From: a virus
Virus record (IMG/VR): IMGVR_UViG_3300006119_000028
Coordinates: 1-37,002 of that record
Length of the DNA stretch: 37,002 nt
Direction: 5' to 3' (one strand)
Part shown: positions 23,001 through 27,880 of the stretch, piece by piece
How positions within the stretch are numbered: the first letter of the stretch is position 1
How the letters are laid out: the number at the start of each line of letters is the position of its first letter
Position numbers and translations under genes: made by a program
Notes under the pieces: model-generated
What the model was told of the DNA's origin: nothing
The model's input: only the letters and a program-made list of their open reading frames with translations
The model's database searches: none

Positions 23001-24417
23001 AGAAATTTAATCCGCCGTATGTGTTACCATATACTGCTGTAATTTTTTGATTTACTGGGATTTGTCCTGCTACGCTCAAGCTAATAATAGGATTGTTTGG
23101 ATCTCCAATATATGTTATTTTGTAGAAATTTGAATTTACAACGCTATAGTATCCTTGTTCGTATTCCATAGCATTGATTTGACAATTCATAGTGCCAGTT
23201 GCGTTCTGCATTGCTACAACTGGGCCACCAATTACTAAACTAATTGTAAATTCTGTGGCACTAACAATTTCACTGACATAATATAATACAGCTTGTGTGA
23301 TATTACCTTGACTATCAGTAAGTGAAGGAATAATTGTACCAATTGGTGTACCTGTAAAAGCAACTGTTTGATTTACAAACATTCCTGTTGTACTATTACA
23401 TGTAATTACATTGCCTGTGCTTGATGTACTTGTAATTGTAATATTTTGAGGTGCTGTGATATCATTATCGTTTTCAGCATATGGAGTATAATCTAAAAAG
23501 TTTGATGTATATCCCTGCTCATTTGGTACTCCAGTATCATAAAACATTACTGTTAAGCCATTAAGACTTGTTACACCATCAATATTTTGTAATGACGATA
23601 AGGGTTTACCATTTAAATTTTCATATGAAACGTTACTGACAACACTTACTAGATTGTTACCAGGGAAATTGTATCCATTTTGTGCGTCGGCAGGAGGAAC
23701 AGTAAATGTTACTACTCCTGATTCAGCGCCATTGTTGTTAACACCTAAAATTTGTCTTACACTTTGATTTGGATTGTTTGCGCTTTTGCCAGAAACTCCT
23801 GGTTCGCCCTGAATCCAAAATTGTGTATTTTGATTTACAATAAATTCATAGACACCATCTCTTAGTAATGTAATAGTAGGATTAATACTACCGCCTAGTG
23901 CTCCTGCTAAAGCAATTTGATAGCCACTTGGTTCTGGTGTCACTACAAATGTTTCTGTGCTATAAACAGTTCCTGCGCCAACTGTTACAGCTGGAGGACC
24001 TACATCTAACCAGTAATATTGATTATAGTTTATCAATGAGTCAAGGTTAATAAAACTATCCCAAGAATAGAATTGACCATTGAATAATCTATTATTATTG
24101 TCTGCTATACCCCCATTTTGATTTACAGCATCAATAATACCAGGATAACTTATAAAATCTTTGGCTGTACTTGTATTTGGTTGAGTAAAAACAATACCTG
24201 GGTCAAGTTGATAGTTTGTTCTTGTTCTATCAGGTTCTGTTACATAATAATCATTAGCGTTAACACCGTATCCAAAACGATTGCCTACGTAGCCTTGTAT
24301 TTGTTCTAAATTAGGTGGATTTACTAATTGATCGAGAGTAGCACCTAAAAACTGTTGGTTAGTAGTTGTTTGAAATATCTCTGGTAAAAAATCTAAAGTT
24401 CTAATTAATGGTGCCAT
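5065..24417 (-). CDS. Giant baseplate/tail structural protein (6450 aa)
   Basis: A single uninterrupted frame of 6450 codons. I chose the ATG at 24417 (MAPLIRTLDFLPEIF); a TTG two codons upstream at 24423 is better spaced from an AGGAT and cannot be excluded. Residues 1-150, with 'FLGATLDQLVNP' and 'DSFINLDSLINYNQYYWLD', resemble the start of the very large structural protein that follows gp6 in T4-like marine phages, the place of T4 gp7. Residues about 2450-3190 hold FG-GAP-like blades ('FGNS....G..VVIGAP....VYVY'). Residues about 4150-4670 hold an array of 'YYV..I....FTIS' repeats. Residues about 5080-5430 hold Asp-box/Ycf48-like repeats ('G.FVAVG..G.I.TS.DG..W'). The 'GTT(D/N)F' module appears four times. 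Near the C-terminus there is 'FTGNGSTTVFNLS', common in tail fibres. No enzyme motif, signal peptide or membrane segment is seen. T4 gp7 is only about 1030 aa, so this may take over several wedge or fibre functions. Confidence 0.85.
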   Translation of the reverse strand: MAPLIRTLDFLPEIFQTTTNQQFLGATLDQLVNPPNLEQIQGYVGNRFGYGVNANDYYVTEPDRTRTNYQLDPGIVFTQPNTSTAKDFISYPGIIDAVNQNGGIADNNNRLFNGQFYSWDSFINLDSLINYNQYYWLDVGPPAVTVGAGTVYSTETFVVTPEPSGYQIALAGALGGSINPTITLLRDGVYEFIVNQNTQFWIQGEPGVSGKSANNPNQSVRQILGVNNNGAESGVVTFTVPPADAQNGYNFPGNNLVSVVSNVSYENLNGKPLSSLQNIDGVTSLNGLTVMFYDTGVPNEQGYTSNFLDYTPYAENDNDITAPQNITITSTSSTGNVITCNSTTGMFVNQTVAFTGTPIGTIIPSLTDSQGNITQAVLYYVSEIVSATEFTISLVIGGPVVAMQNATGTMNCQINAMEYEQGYYSVVNSNFYKITYIGDPNNPIISLSVAGQIPVNQKITAVYGNTYGGLNFFLDQYNNIEMIPYISAPLTTLYYQDGTNPDQVGVIKIADANITNQIDIETEILGKKNYTASNGVVFTNGLKVQFVGDIIPSSYLTGQYYVQGVGVAIELLPVTNFVVPEKFTGDILTPYASTNYDTANYDDSLYIPVTPDYITIAREAINRNAWSRGNRWFHIDVIQATAQYNNDPSILTTYANEQFKAVRPIIEFYPNLRLFNSGTVGKDPIDFIDFRTTDCLNQVAGQYVYYPDVDVYTTYNATLDASSLNVNSGSLVVGQNYVITSTGTTNWNTVAGTTGVTYQAGMIVNVVTTASGTGTANALFTTATVPLDDISGTFAVGMYINDSQNILPPNSQITSLANDGTTLTIGIGYDYNKTISLTNNLSLVANPANNNNYKLFPGARIVFANDPEQNAKIFVTSFSVITAGQPPVITLSEAPDGTIEANNQVVVFRGYNSQGYSYWYNGLVWTQSQEKTNNNQAPLFDVFDSNGISFGNSDVYLGTSFAGCKLIAYGIGTGTNDPILGFPLRYSSVDNIGDISFDISFNSDTFNYVSESNPVTVNVNTGYVYNDIDLTTYERLLGWQTAVGPSVQYQIFEYNWYRDSNPTATFVLDVQPIPSTDSPWPVLQVYVNNVIQNSSNYTVTLGALANGTPITTVTVTVPVEITNTLIQVLVLSNDVSSVAYYQVPINLSNNPLNGNITTANVGDIRRQYVSIFNNCPYITGDVFGNNNYRNLGNIVPYGNAIIQNSASLVLPGTFLRNLDFNLFDSLSYNSKQYINYKNLIVATVNNYPFDQRYDPAYVLNTALDIITATKSNNQSFFWSDMLPAKSPYASNVYTFENNLQVTVYPLSQVYDFSQANYNGVLVYLARTVDNLTTTKQLVRGVDYIVSSTAPSLEIVIELMPGDVVTINEYNQTYGSFVPNTPTKLGLYPAFIPEVVLDSDYSQPTYFIKGHDGSYNKLYGDYIVETDTLVDYRDQALLEFEKRIYNNLKLSNTVPVQLYDILPGYFRNNQYSYQEFIEIYQQGFLNWVGQNRLTYQTQYYSSTDELSWNYRTTNNKLDNSQIGIGYWRGIYQYFYDTFTPNTTPWEMLGYSNEPTWWTSRYGSAPYTSNNLVLWGDLEIGFDYNNGDSRIIPEAVRPGLTTILPVDTQGNLVSPFVSVVGNYYSGSFENNWQVGDVGPVELSYRRSSTWPFDLMRIQALTKPAEFFNLGVWVDDYKYNSEFNQYLVNNRSHLIITDIPVYGNGTPVTSYINWIVDYQKQFGIDGTTTLTELLNNIDVRLVYRLAGYSDQNLLNFYVQSTNPNSNNSSLLIPDASYQVLLYSNPPYEKLIYSSVLVQLTPQYFYSVNGNSQTTAYFNVLKPKNDGQYNFITIDNVTVKVAKNYSDTVEVVPYGTTFINTNQVAQFLASYGAYLVSQGAAYQYQVDSVVVDWQQMIAEYLYWTQVGWSAGATIALNPAAYELTIDKENQIVQPLSLQGINFVLNQNLYPIKNSDLNIVRNGTEFTVAALNKGDTISYGQFNLSNFENAVVFDNYTLFNDTIYDLITGIRQNRIYVRGAKTANWDGTYNASGFIINQTNIQQWDPSLRYTKGEIVLYKNQYWVAQQIVQPSATFQQKYWMISNYGQIQNGLLPNSSTNSLDSTRYYDINSTALNPDANLLGYSLIGYRPRDYAALVDLTDETQVNVYQNLIKTKGSTNAVSAFVGANLPQGSINYNVYENWAIQTSKYGGVLNNNFIQFKLDAAQLAGNPFIVGLTDGVSIPGVEQEVPLYSLYNFSEPVNDVNVLPTIPYAPSVLLPDAGYVNYNDVKMVSYFYSQLGSAVNQQGTLVPLSNFYVGDYVWIANYLNKWNVYTPIAINQVINVQNNLNSTCVVTFATPHNLQQYDLFAIVNFNTNVNGYYSVLNVVSLTQVTISLSLSTTTRAINGIGVGMMLSSQRVSTPGDIANLPLLAFEFEPNTVWVDTNTDGGWAVYQKTLNYNYEQEINHAETLAFGAAVLYNELLGGYLISDNKLGEVYRYDYNVITTNYDIFQTLTGSDVSYGTSMVNEGLTYVISQPTGTPKIYIYTLNNSILSDYLTETQEIAAPGGATVFGNSLALSNDTNWLYVGDSADNKVYVYRKQNIPLQAGYFVAGETYIITSVGTTNFKTICATPITNTVGTIFVATGAGSGTGTATQISYKYSTVIDGSLFSSSGDKFGNSIATDYYGDTVVIGAPGVEYVPSTISNWGSSYVYQRSVQNFVAQFTNIDIISKFNLAWTPTHVDRTANAVSSGTIIQCNADMTGFSVNQPVMFTAFTTPTVAGSFVVGVTYTIDSVGTTDFTAIGAGSNNVGVVFTATGVGSGTGTALASVNFGNSGVVPYVVYYINSISGSNITIKTSRSSTTPVSLTNATGLYFNVNVQTDPLYVSVNGNLVDDSNYAVAGSTLIYTGQLTAGDIVNVSDNVFTKVQSLTTESTPEVGVQFGNSVDTTAYGTEIIVGAPFELTTQLVEGAVYRFTNSGGRFGTITGTSAVNLTQQRTILINGFEAVLPVGDAASAAQAIIQANIINVTASASNNILTISIINNDLAQANEKLLISTLDSAALTELGITPYTLTQTILCPHEDGATQFGTTVKFNEYGSFVASAPVGTRYEDTTFDNIQYPDNDTIFDNNTTQFIDTFPNAGAVYMFDYLEDFNETINNVGNFVYAQSVNANDLVYGNQPMYGTALDFVGNRVVIGSSKFAGIPNNFNDSFTLGYGQVVTYVNTVGTQDWSVLRQTSPIVDINRIGYTQIFNSQNNQTLLHLDYFDPLQGKLFGIVAENIDVVSQIDPASYNNGNVTQQSVVWGKEKVGNIWFNTSNVRFVNYHQNDVTYNSAYWGTVFPGSDVAVYSWIESAVPPSSYQGPGIPYNTNLFSIETILNSSQEATVVYYFWVRNSSIIFENIGKTLSDNTIATYIAYPFYSGISYLAPVLPSVFSVYNSQQLLNGNTSVLNIGYSTGKTDDEYHSEYALIKQNYYEDFLPGLPTLETPEPTLLYRRFLYSLSGVDGLGQVVPDPFLPLAVQTGISARPRQSFFLDRFIALQNYILFANSTLAQYPIAETRENATFLFASGEFYNTQDYWTYVNWWAPGYDDSVRANVVVSIYADLSTLTVADKTIAKVQKNGKGLNEWYIYSSATDSWIRIGLQNGTIQFSSSLYDYASAGYGWAGNFYGTSSYDNYPSEETYWIIRALNEQIYTSELLIYRNQSLILMFEYIQSEATSSQNYLTWLNKTSLVDVSHNIRNLLPLENYQSDNQDFLSKYLTEALPFHVFIKNFTYVYTGNELYAGTLTDFDLPAGYNSTIEQFVSPELVYENPDNTTTYLPTAEIWQEQQYNDWFENYGVSLTGQTDVTITTLKAYISLGSSFIVVYNASGFPINGVITIGTEQIAYGHVDRATNVLSQLIRGYNQTTVQTHLPGSDIIIDLPAVLLLNGSRGYQNPPRVLAYIDTSIYPAPKEAAVLEAVMSLDTVVGVNVINPGRGYAVLPEIIFDTAVTVPFSSNNVNILNNTIQIYAPQFQTGDLIKYLSDPNGVNVGGLQNNQWYYLNVLETVPAIIVALYENYADCVNDTNRINILSTGTGNNHTLNLTARASAVSTAVPVRENIVTLKYDRTTYNTKVTDWKADAFYGSFFAGDLLNVEQVSSSDLSLQNSQPPISSILASAHGAGFEIVSVGNNQQVEWSSSVRYVYATVSATNSVSLKLDSGNLENASGSTIGMTVDMPVQFAGSVGNSGLSVGIVYYVKEILSLTDFTISATVGGPTLSLNNQIISVAGCSMFVAQVVNTATLTVNYPGIRQVTSTTANGYVNRGYFTIPLNSTGTGGTTGFYIGLPVFFVGDVFGGVIENVTYYVHTILDKQNFTLSQTTDLTTFGVVSASSSTKYVTLETTVGLSVNEPFVINDAIINGTASSTFGNISSSTIYYVSQIINSTQITISTQYNGNVFDPGNVSANDETSATLTSQSDTLLLSSATGSMTINLSLPVSPGQVQNQLFTLYQTSKQYAGITSGVISNQLSGNINAILTTTNYVSVNSTNHMYVNMPFTVGSGFNGLSAGLYYVSTIGNISVTVTNTSSTGNLLTCSNTDVLYPGMPIIFTGVSLGTVVIGQQYFVFTITDSQHFTISYTPIKTVKITGSNTSQFTCDSTLNLAPETPITFVADVTGGVTKNTEYYVKTIVDLTHFTISATPGGSALTLTSSSPTYPMIGFIDYSESVLQNDNGLMIGTGTPYITLETGNPLSTTPTPVTISHTEFGPVTYEQTPVSTPSFSVSYVIGGYNAIIESAGQGFAIDNIITISGTTITPDGLSPANDITLRVNNIDSYGAILSVQVSGTPPSDTSNQYYMRVTGTNTFEVYSNPLLTAPVSGLPDVFPYVGFTTTTATATSSSTITVASTSGFNVYDPVVFTGTIFNSNIVLGQTYYIASITPSTSITISNTVGGSAISLGTSSGSMTMAKAGSYAFLPEPFYFQQSVVRFNGQVYICIVSNNDKEFIYGKWQLLDSGSRELNALDRIIGYYQPTVNMPGYGYYQDRAIQLGIPVIDMSQLLTGTIYPYSTYFGNYFQPSLELPVDVELQDKPFYPSQINLAGIIYNGVTYVSPANTSQGAALATNTSDDIWNVTSLTTSNSDITSINFVNNKYLLTTGNSATPILRSVDGITWSSLGYYTSGTTTTLNLAGLTLQDSAYGNGVYVAVGSSIITSTDATNWNQTFTFNNNLTEMLYGVTYVTLNGFTGFVAVGIGQRFDYSTGFTEIVPTDIVLTSTNGSSWNVVPSFAYHGFYSVTANNNTLVAVGQNGAIYTSANGTNWNGINETNIVGVNTNTNVINVGNTSGFTVGETVRFTQSFDVISSSTTYYIKNIVNGTQVQVSLTSGGSAVTLNGTNPTVGLALMYAYPYTTDLTNVNYINGHFVAVGNTGLIKTSTDGITWASQTSGTTQNLTGSTYHSGTYTVVGYDNTVIQSNNLSTWTQTGIFETPSAIYNVTGAPFDFGYGPEELVAGVVSDNLSMIVNTRPGTNWDPTEYAHTGFGVTSIQLTPTTALQTVYSFASAEVQVPSTIAVYVISGSTGLCTKIYNYTVNYINQTVTLSSPLTFGSVTDSLRIDVYEVGNGYQLVKSSTQYNPIVINSNGFETIHTPANYAGEISSGNGVIRPGTQPIEVDALATSSSTNSITVTGISNFTLNKPISFQGTVFGNIVEGTTYYVKSISTITSSITISDTIDNSTGIAGATFALADDIGDMTCIIAGSTGVYWTSPIVYHNGTKLVAGQLNFVSTTISSTNSIVCASVSQLVSGTPVTFDKNIFGGITPLQTYYVKTVNPTNNSFTISATNGGSTFTLSNATGSSSFVTYDYAIGLAKDSLTSDIIFSGNYGSSDYISYTLFGQTTPVQYGYTMPETQIFTGNGSTTVFNLSNYIDTDSSVNAIVEVQGLRVDPSTYTISPAYNNITFNSAPSGTIAVTTYNLTDYQYLHTQSGITNNTVANIVFVNNNVMSVAGTTRITTGIAHNLSTNDIVRLDGIIGSSQLNNNTYYVHVIDSNNFDIYTSSYTMSGVNSPVVGVSTYQSGGYAWIDGTYIISDTTATASTVQGEITVSSTNGLQIGTPVYFTTPQGSLGQTVLGAITTGTEYYVNDIVDSTHFYVSTSRYGTNLTLGSTSGQTVNVTQWQQTNVDRLYVTINGYRVPSSSLRVNPGNYISILSTIQQSDSVTITSMVPSATPNMMRYYLNVNRYGVPTVYNANSSTTWLILPVGDLDSTIYVKDVTQLTQTIVQNVVAPSKTNNIIEIPLNVDKRTLSSLTVYNNNTASYLPTSDYYVQLIDLYPYVFITNGVNVGDNLTITALEGNTVYVNGEQIKFTSINGPVQAGYIVKGQTYTIDYIGTTDFTRIGASSNTVGVTFVANDGISSNPNGTQIGTGTGTAVSQNTLCGIQRGANGTAQQTYIPVNTPVLGLLQRNLLPEIYYNQTWNPIPGVYNVTEGDPLQIADTTPATFLQSD
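5300..5440 (-). repeat. GTTDF module, copy 4 (giant protein, about residues 6326-6372)
   Basis: Encodes 'YTIDYIGTTDFTRIGASSNTVGVTF', in outline, followed by a Gly/Thr-rich tail ending GTGTGTA. It matches the copies near 16015-16130 and 16540-16655 and, more weakly, 22090-22220. It lies close to the C-terminus and ends next to a predicted strand leading into the final domain. Confidence 0.7.
8110..9180 (-). repeat. Asp-box / Ycf48-like repeat region in giant protein
   Basis: About residues 5080-5430 of the giant protein repeat the pattern 'NN.(Y/F)(V/L).(V/T)G......(I/L)..S.DG..W', for example ILRSVDGITWSS, IITSTDATNWNQ, VLTSTNGSSWNV, IYTSANGTNWNG and IKTSTDGITWAS. The S-x-D/N-G-x-x-W turn is the hallmark of BNR/Asp-box and photosystem-assembly Ycf48-type beta-propellers. 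Six or so blades can be counted, with a 'YYI..I' repeat inserted in the middle. In virions such propellers are usually binding platforms; no sialidase catalytic residues are evident. Confidence 0.65.
10400..11960 (-). repeat. Array of 'YYV..I...FTIS' repeats in giant protein
   Basis: About residues 4150-4670 consist of six or more copies, roughly 60-80 residues each, of a unit with the order 'L......P(V/I).F.G...GG....TYYV..I.....FTIS...GG....L'. More scattered copies occur near bases 23150-23430, 9650-9880, 8340-8560, 7300-7560, 7020-7220 and 6110-6300. The units look like small all-beta domains that build a long stalk or plate edge. The copies are diverged at DNA level. Confidence 0.7.
16015..16130 (-). 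repeat. GTTDF module, copy 3 (giant protein, about residues 2762-2800)
   Basis: Encodes 'YTIDSVGTTDFTAIGAGSN', then VGVVFTATGVGSGTGTA. It lies between two FG-GAP-like blades and is very close in sequence to the copy at 16540-16655. Confidence 0.72.
16540..16655 (-). repeat. GTTNF module, copy 2 (giant protein, about residues 2590-2625)
   Basis: Encodes 'YIITSVGTTNFKTICATPI', then NTVGTIFVATGAGSGTGTAT. It is inserted right after the blade ending VYVYRKQN. It is the nearest neighbour of copy 3, about 520 bp away, and probably arose from the same duplication. Confidence 0.72.
22090..22220 (-). repeat. GTTNW module, copy 1 (giant protein, about residues 735-775)
   Basis: Encodes 'YVITSTGTTNWNTVAGTTG', then VTYQAGMIVNVVTTASGTGTA. 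It keeps the same order as the other three copies (Y-I/V-I/T, GTT-N/D-aromatic, V/A, small Gly/Thr tail GTGTA) but is the most diverged. Confidence 0.6.
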
Positions 24418-24423
24418 TTCCAA

Positions 24424-24431
24424 TATTTATC
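24424..24431 (-). promoter_or_regulatory. Late-promoter-like box GATAAATA before the giant gene
   Basis: GATAAATA on the minus strand, directly after the TAG stop of gp6. The A of the chosen ATG is 7 nt after the box, so a T4-like start would make an almost leaderless transcript. The AGGAT that overlaps the box could alternatively act as ribosome binding site on the gp6 readthrough transcript. Confidence 0.5.
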
Positions 24432-27400
24432 CTACACAGCAATCTGTAATTCTGCTGGTGTAAGGGCAGGTATTACAACAATGTTATTAGCGGTTGCGGC
24501 ATTTACAAAAATTTCATAAGGTGCTGAATAAATTTCATATAAACTACCAAATGGTTGACTTGGGTCATTTGAAACTAATACAGCACTACTTACATACTGT
24601 CCAACAGTATTATGTAAATAAGCAGCAAGTTCACTAAAGTAAAAAGTATCACCGAAATTCCAATTATTTATGTTGAAATAATCATTCATTGCTGAAAGTA
24701 CAGCACTTATAATTTCACTATTGCTAGCACTTGTATTAGCAACTGGAACTATTTTAATAGTACCTTGAAGTGCTGGGTTAGCTTTAGGACCAAACAATGG
24801 CTTAAACACTACGCTGTTTGGAATTAAGCTATCGCTTACCATTTTATAATCTTGTAATTGACCATAGTCTTGATTTAATTCATCAATAGTTGGCATTAAC
24901 GGTTCTGGTATTGTACCTGTGGTATCTTGAATATAATTTTGATATTGTGTGTAATAACTTTGTGTTACTAGATACAAGTCAATAATATTTGTTGTTGTAG
25001 GATCAATACGAGTTGTGTTATTGCTATTATGTCTGTATTGATAGAACAATCCTTGTCTGCCTGTTTTATAACTATAGTTTGGAGCTACAACTAATGAATA
25101 GTCAGGTGTTAATGATGTTGGACTTTGTACTGTTGTAAAGAAAATACCAGTGTTGCCTAAACTATCAGTTTCTCCATAGGCAAAGAATATTTGTCCAAGT
25201 GGGTATTCATATTTTACAAGTTCAATTTGTGTACTTGTGGAATATTGATAGACAACATCTGATGTAGGAATTAATGTATATCTTGTTAAATTGAACGCAT
25301 CTGTAATTGTTTGGAAAAATACGTACACGCCATAGTTGTTAGAATCAGGATTATATCCTGTAACAAAACTAAAGAAGTCAGGATTTAAAATTAATTGTTG
25401 ATTGTTAATACTTGTAGCAGATACTTCTACTTCAAAGTCATCTGTGTAACCATCTGGTTCAATAGGCTGACCTGTAATACTTATTTTTAACGGAACAGCT
25501 TGTGATGAATTGCTAAATGGCAATGTATTAGTTGGTAATATATTAATGTAATCTTGTAAAATTTTTCCAGAAAATGGATCATAGATAATTGTATCGCTTG
25601 GGCTAGCAAATCTTGTTTCACTAACACTACCAAAGTAATAAGTTAATTGTTTGTATGTGACTGTATATGTGTTATTACCACCTACAGCCGTACTCAAGAA
25701 ATTTACAAAAGCATTAGGATCGTTATAATAACTAATTGACCAGCGTTCTTGGTTGATTGGAATTGAGTTATCAAATACTAAACTAAAACTTAATTGTAAT
25801 TGTAATTTAATTGTTGCTTGTTGTATAATATCAACTGGCAGTGTGTTGCCAAAAGTTGGTATGATAGTTGTTAATATAGCTGTGTTTGGCACATAGCCAT
25901 TTAATGTAATTGGACCTGTACCATTGGCAAAGCTTCCCATGCCATTGTTGCTACCATCACCAATAACATTTAATGTCGCTGTCCAAAAACCTGTAGTGTC
26001 ACTTGGTCCTGGAACACCTTGAACTAATCTGTGGTTACTGTCAAAATAATATCCAGTTGGAGCTGTAAAGTATAATAGTGCGCCCTGTGTTACATATTCT
26101 AGATATGTTGTTGAATATGTGCCTACTTGTACTGGGATATTTTGGTCGCCATTGACATAATAAAAATACCCACTACCACTACTGACATCGACTGTGCTGT
26201 TTTGCCAATATATAACACCAGGCGCTGTAGATAAACTTAATGTATATCTAGGATAATACTGAACATAATATTGATTTGCTTTTAAATTTGCCAATGCTGC
26301 ACTTAATGTTGATGTTAAAAATATAATAATGTCACTGTTGCTGTTAATTGTTAAACTTAAAAAGCCTAATGAGTTATCTTGATAAAGTGCGCCATCATCA
26401 CCAAAACTATTGGTGCTGCTATATTTGCCTGTACTGTCTAATAGGTCTATGTTTTTACTAATACCAATGCTACTTCTGTTAATTGCTGTTGATTTAATAA
26501 TTGAACTGTAATAACTATATGGGAAATTTGTATAGTCTTGACCGTTTACCATACGATTTTGTGTGTAGTAACCAGCTGGTGCTCTTTGTTTGATATCAGC
26601 AATTGTTTCTCTTGCTTGAGCATTGCTGACAGTTTGTTGTAATTCTAAATTAAAAGTTAATGTTTCAACTGTGCCTAAACGAGTAACGTATTGGAAAGAA
26701 ACAGCTACACCCTGCATATCGCTAGGATAAATTGTATATGTTAATCCATTGCTACTGCGTACATAGCTAATGAAATTGCCAACTGGGATTTCGCTGAATA
26801 CGCCGTCACCAAACACATATGTAACTGTATCATTAAATCCTGATGTCACAGAAAATATGCTACGCATACTTCCATTAGTTTGATTTTGTAAGTAAGCATT
26901 AGCGTAAATGTTATCTACTTGTGTCCATTGACCCAAACTTTGATTGCTATCACTAACTTGATATAACCAAGTATCTGTATTGTTAACGCCTTGTATGTTG
27001 CCAATTGCTATTGTTTGGTTAGCGATTTGCTGTGCTATTGTGAATGCATAATTTTGCAATGTTCCCTGTTTGAAATAGAAGAACCAACCTGTGTTTGGAC
27101 TGCCATATCCAAGTTGATCGTTGCGGAACAACATATTGAACTGACTTGTGGGTGCTGGTGGAAGTTCATAGATATAGCTTTCACCAACACTACTAACGCT
27201 AACTAATTCAAAATTGTTGCTTGCGCCATTAATCGTTGCTGTAAAAGGAACAATTGGTAGTGTGTTGTTAGGAATATGAATAGCATACTCGCTTGTTGTC
27301 GCGCCTAAAATATCTGCTGTGTTGCCAGGTCTACCAACAAATTGACTGTTAATTAAACAAGCATTAACTATTGTGTTGAATTGTTCTTGCCAACTTGGAT

Positions 27401-27848
27401 TACTTGGGTCATTCCAAAGTACAGGAATATTACTTAAGTTAATACCATTTAAATCTGTGATGTTCTGTGTAGTTTGTATGCTAACTACTTTTAAATAACC
27501 CTGTCCAGCTAAGTTTCGTTTTGGAGTATAGCTTACAAGATTTGCTAATTTAACTACACTATCTCTACGTTCTGCTGTATCAATAAAGTTTTCACGGGCA
27601 TTTAAGTCGTTGCGAAACGCTAGACCTTGCCCCATGAACGCTATAACATCAAGTAAAGCAATAAACTCGCTGCTTTCAATATAATCATTAAATGTTTCTG
27701 GATATGTAATTTTGATATAATTGATAAAACTTTGACGTAAAGTTTCATAGTTATAACTTGTAAAATCAGCGCCGGCATAAGTTTGGTAGACTTGTGTCCA
27801 GTAATTTATACCAAAAAGATTGCTTTGTCTATTACTTGATAATGCCAT
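24432..27848 (-). CDS. gp6: Baseplate wedge protein gp6-like (Baseplate_J family)
   Basis: 1138 aa. The N-terminal 130 residues follow the gp6/Baseplate_J plan: 'YETLRQSFINYIKITYPETF', then ESSEFIALLDVIAFMGQ, then FRNDLNARENFIDTAERR and SVVKLANLVSYTP. The C-terminus has 'NSEIISAVLSAMNDYFNINN', then 'FGDTFYFSELAAYLHNTVG', the usual end of gp6-like wedge proteins. In T4, gp6 forms dimers that join the six wedges into the inner baseplate ring with gp25 and gp53. T4 gp6 is about 660 aa, so this protein carries some 480 extra residues, mostly in its beta-rich, Asn/Thr-rich centre, perhaps as decorative domains. It is preceded by gp25 and a GATAAATA box. The ATG at 27848 has only a weak GGA about 9 nt upstream. 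Confidence 0.88.
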   Translation of the reverse strand: MALSSNRQSNLFGINYWTQVYQTYAGADFTSYNYETLRQSFINYIKITYPETFNDYIESSEFIALLDVIAFMGQGLAFRNDLNARENFIDTAERRDSVVKLANLVSYTPKRNLAGQGYLKVVSIQTTQNITDLNGINLSNIPVLWNDPSNPSWQEQFNTIVNACLINSQFVGRPGNTADILGATTSEYAIHIPNNTLPIVPFTATINGASNNFELVSVSSVGESYIYELPPAPTSQFNMLFRNDQLGYGSPNTGWFFYFKQGTLQNYAFTIAQQIANQTIAIGNIQGVNNTDTWLYQVSDSNQSLGQWTQVDNIYANAYLQNQTNGSMRSIFSVTSGFNDTVTYVFGDGVFSEIPVGNFISYVRSSNGLTYTIYPSDMQGVAVSFQYVTRLGTVETLTFNLELQQTVSNAQARETIADIKQRAPAGYYTQNRMVNGQDYTNFPYSYYSSIIKSTAINRSSIGISKNIDLLDSTGKYSSTNSFGDDGALYQDNSLGFLSLTINSNSDIIIFLTSTLSAALANLKANQYYVQYYPRYTLSLSTAPGVIYWQNSTVDVSSGSGYFYYVNGDQNIPVQVGTYSTTYLEYVTQGALLYFTAPTGYYFDSNHRLVQGVPGPSDTTGFWTATLNVIGDGSNNGMGSFANGTGPITLNGYVPNTAILTTIIPTFGNTLPVDIIQQATIKLQLQLSFSLVFDNSIPINQERWSISYYNDPNAFVNFLSTAVGGNNTYTVTYKQLTYYFGSVSETRFASPSDTIIYDPFSGKILQDYINILPTNTLPFSNSSQAVPLKISITGQPIEPDGYTDDFEVEVSATSINNQQLILNPDFFSFVTGYNPDSNNYGVYVFFQTITDAFNLTRYTLIPTSDVVYQYSTSTQIELVKYEYPLGQIFFAYGETDSLGNTGIFFTTVQSPTSLTPDYSLVVAPNYSYKTGRQGLFYQYRHNSNNTTRIDPTTTNIIDLYLVTQSYYTQYQNYIQDTTGTIPEPLMPTIDELNQDYGQLQDYKMVSDSLIPNSVVFKPLFGPKANPALQGTIKIVPVANTSASNSEIISAVLSAMNDYFNINNWNFGDTFYFSELAAYLHNTVGQYVSSAVLVSNDPSQPFGSLYEIYSAPYEIFVNAATANNIVVIPALTPAELQIAV

Positions 27849-27866
27849 AATTTAATCCATTTTAAT

Positions 27867-27874
27867 TATTTATC
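27867..27874 (-). promoter_or_regulatory. Late-promoter-like box GATAAATA before gp6
   Basis: GATAAATA on the minus strand in the 53-nt gap between gp25 and gp6, the second-longest intergenic gap in the window. Transcription from about 27861 would leave a leader of about 13 nt. It follows immediately after a small T-rich hairpin, so this gap looks like a boundary between transcription units. Confidence 0.6.
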
Positions 27875-27880
27875 GTACCT

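Noticed and set aside
24421-24423. TTG at 24423 as the start of the giant gene
   Set aside because: An ATG follows two codons later and gives a natural MAPLIRTLDF start; TTG is rare as a start. The AGGAT spacing favours TTG somewhat, so it is kept only as an alternative.
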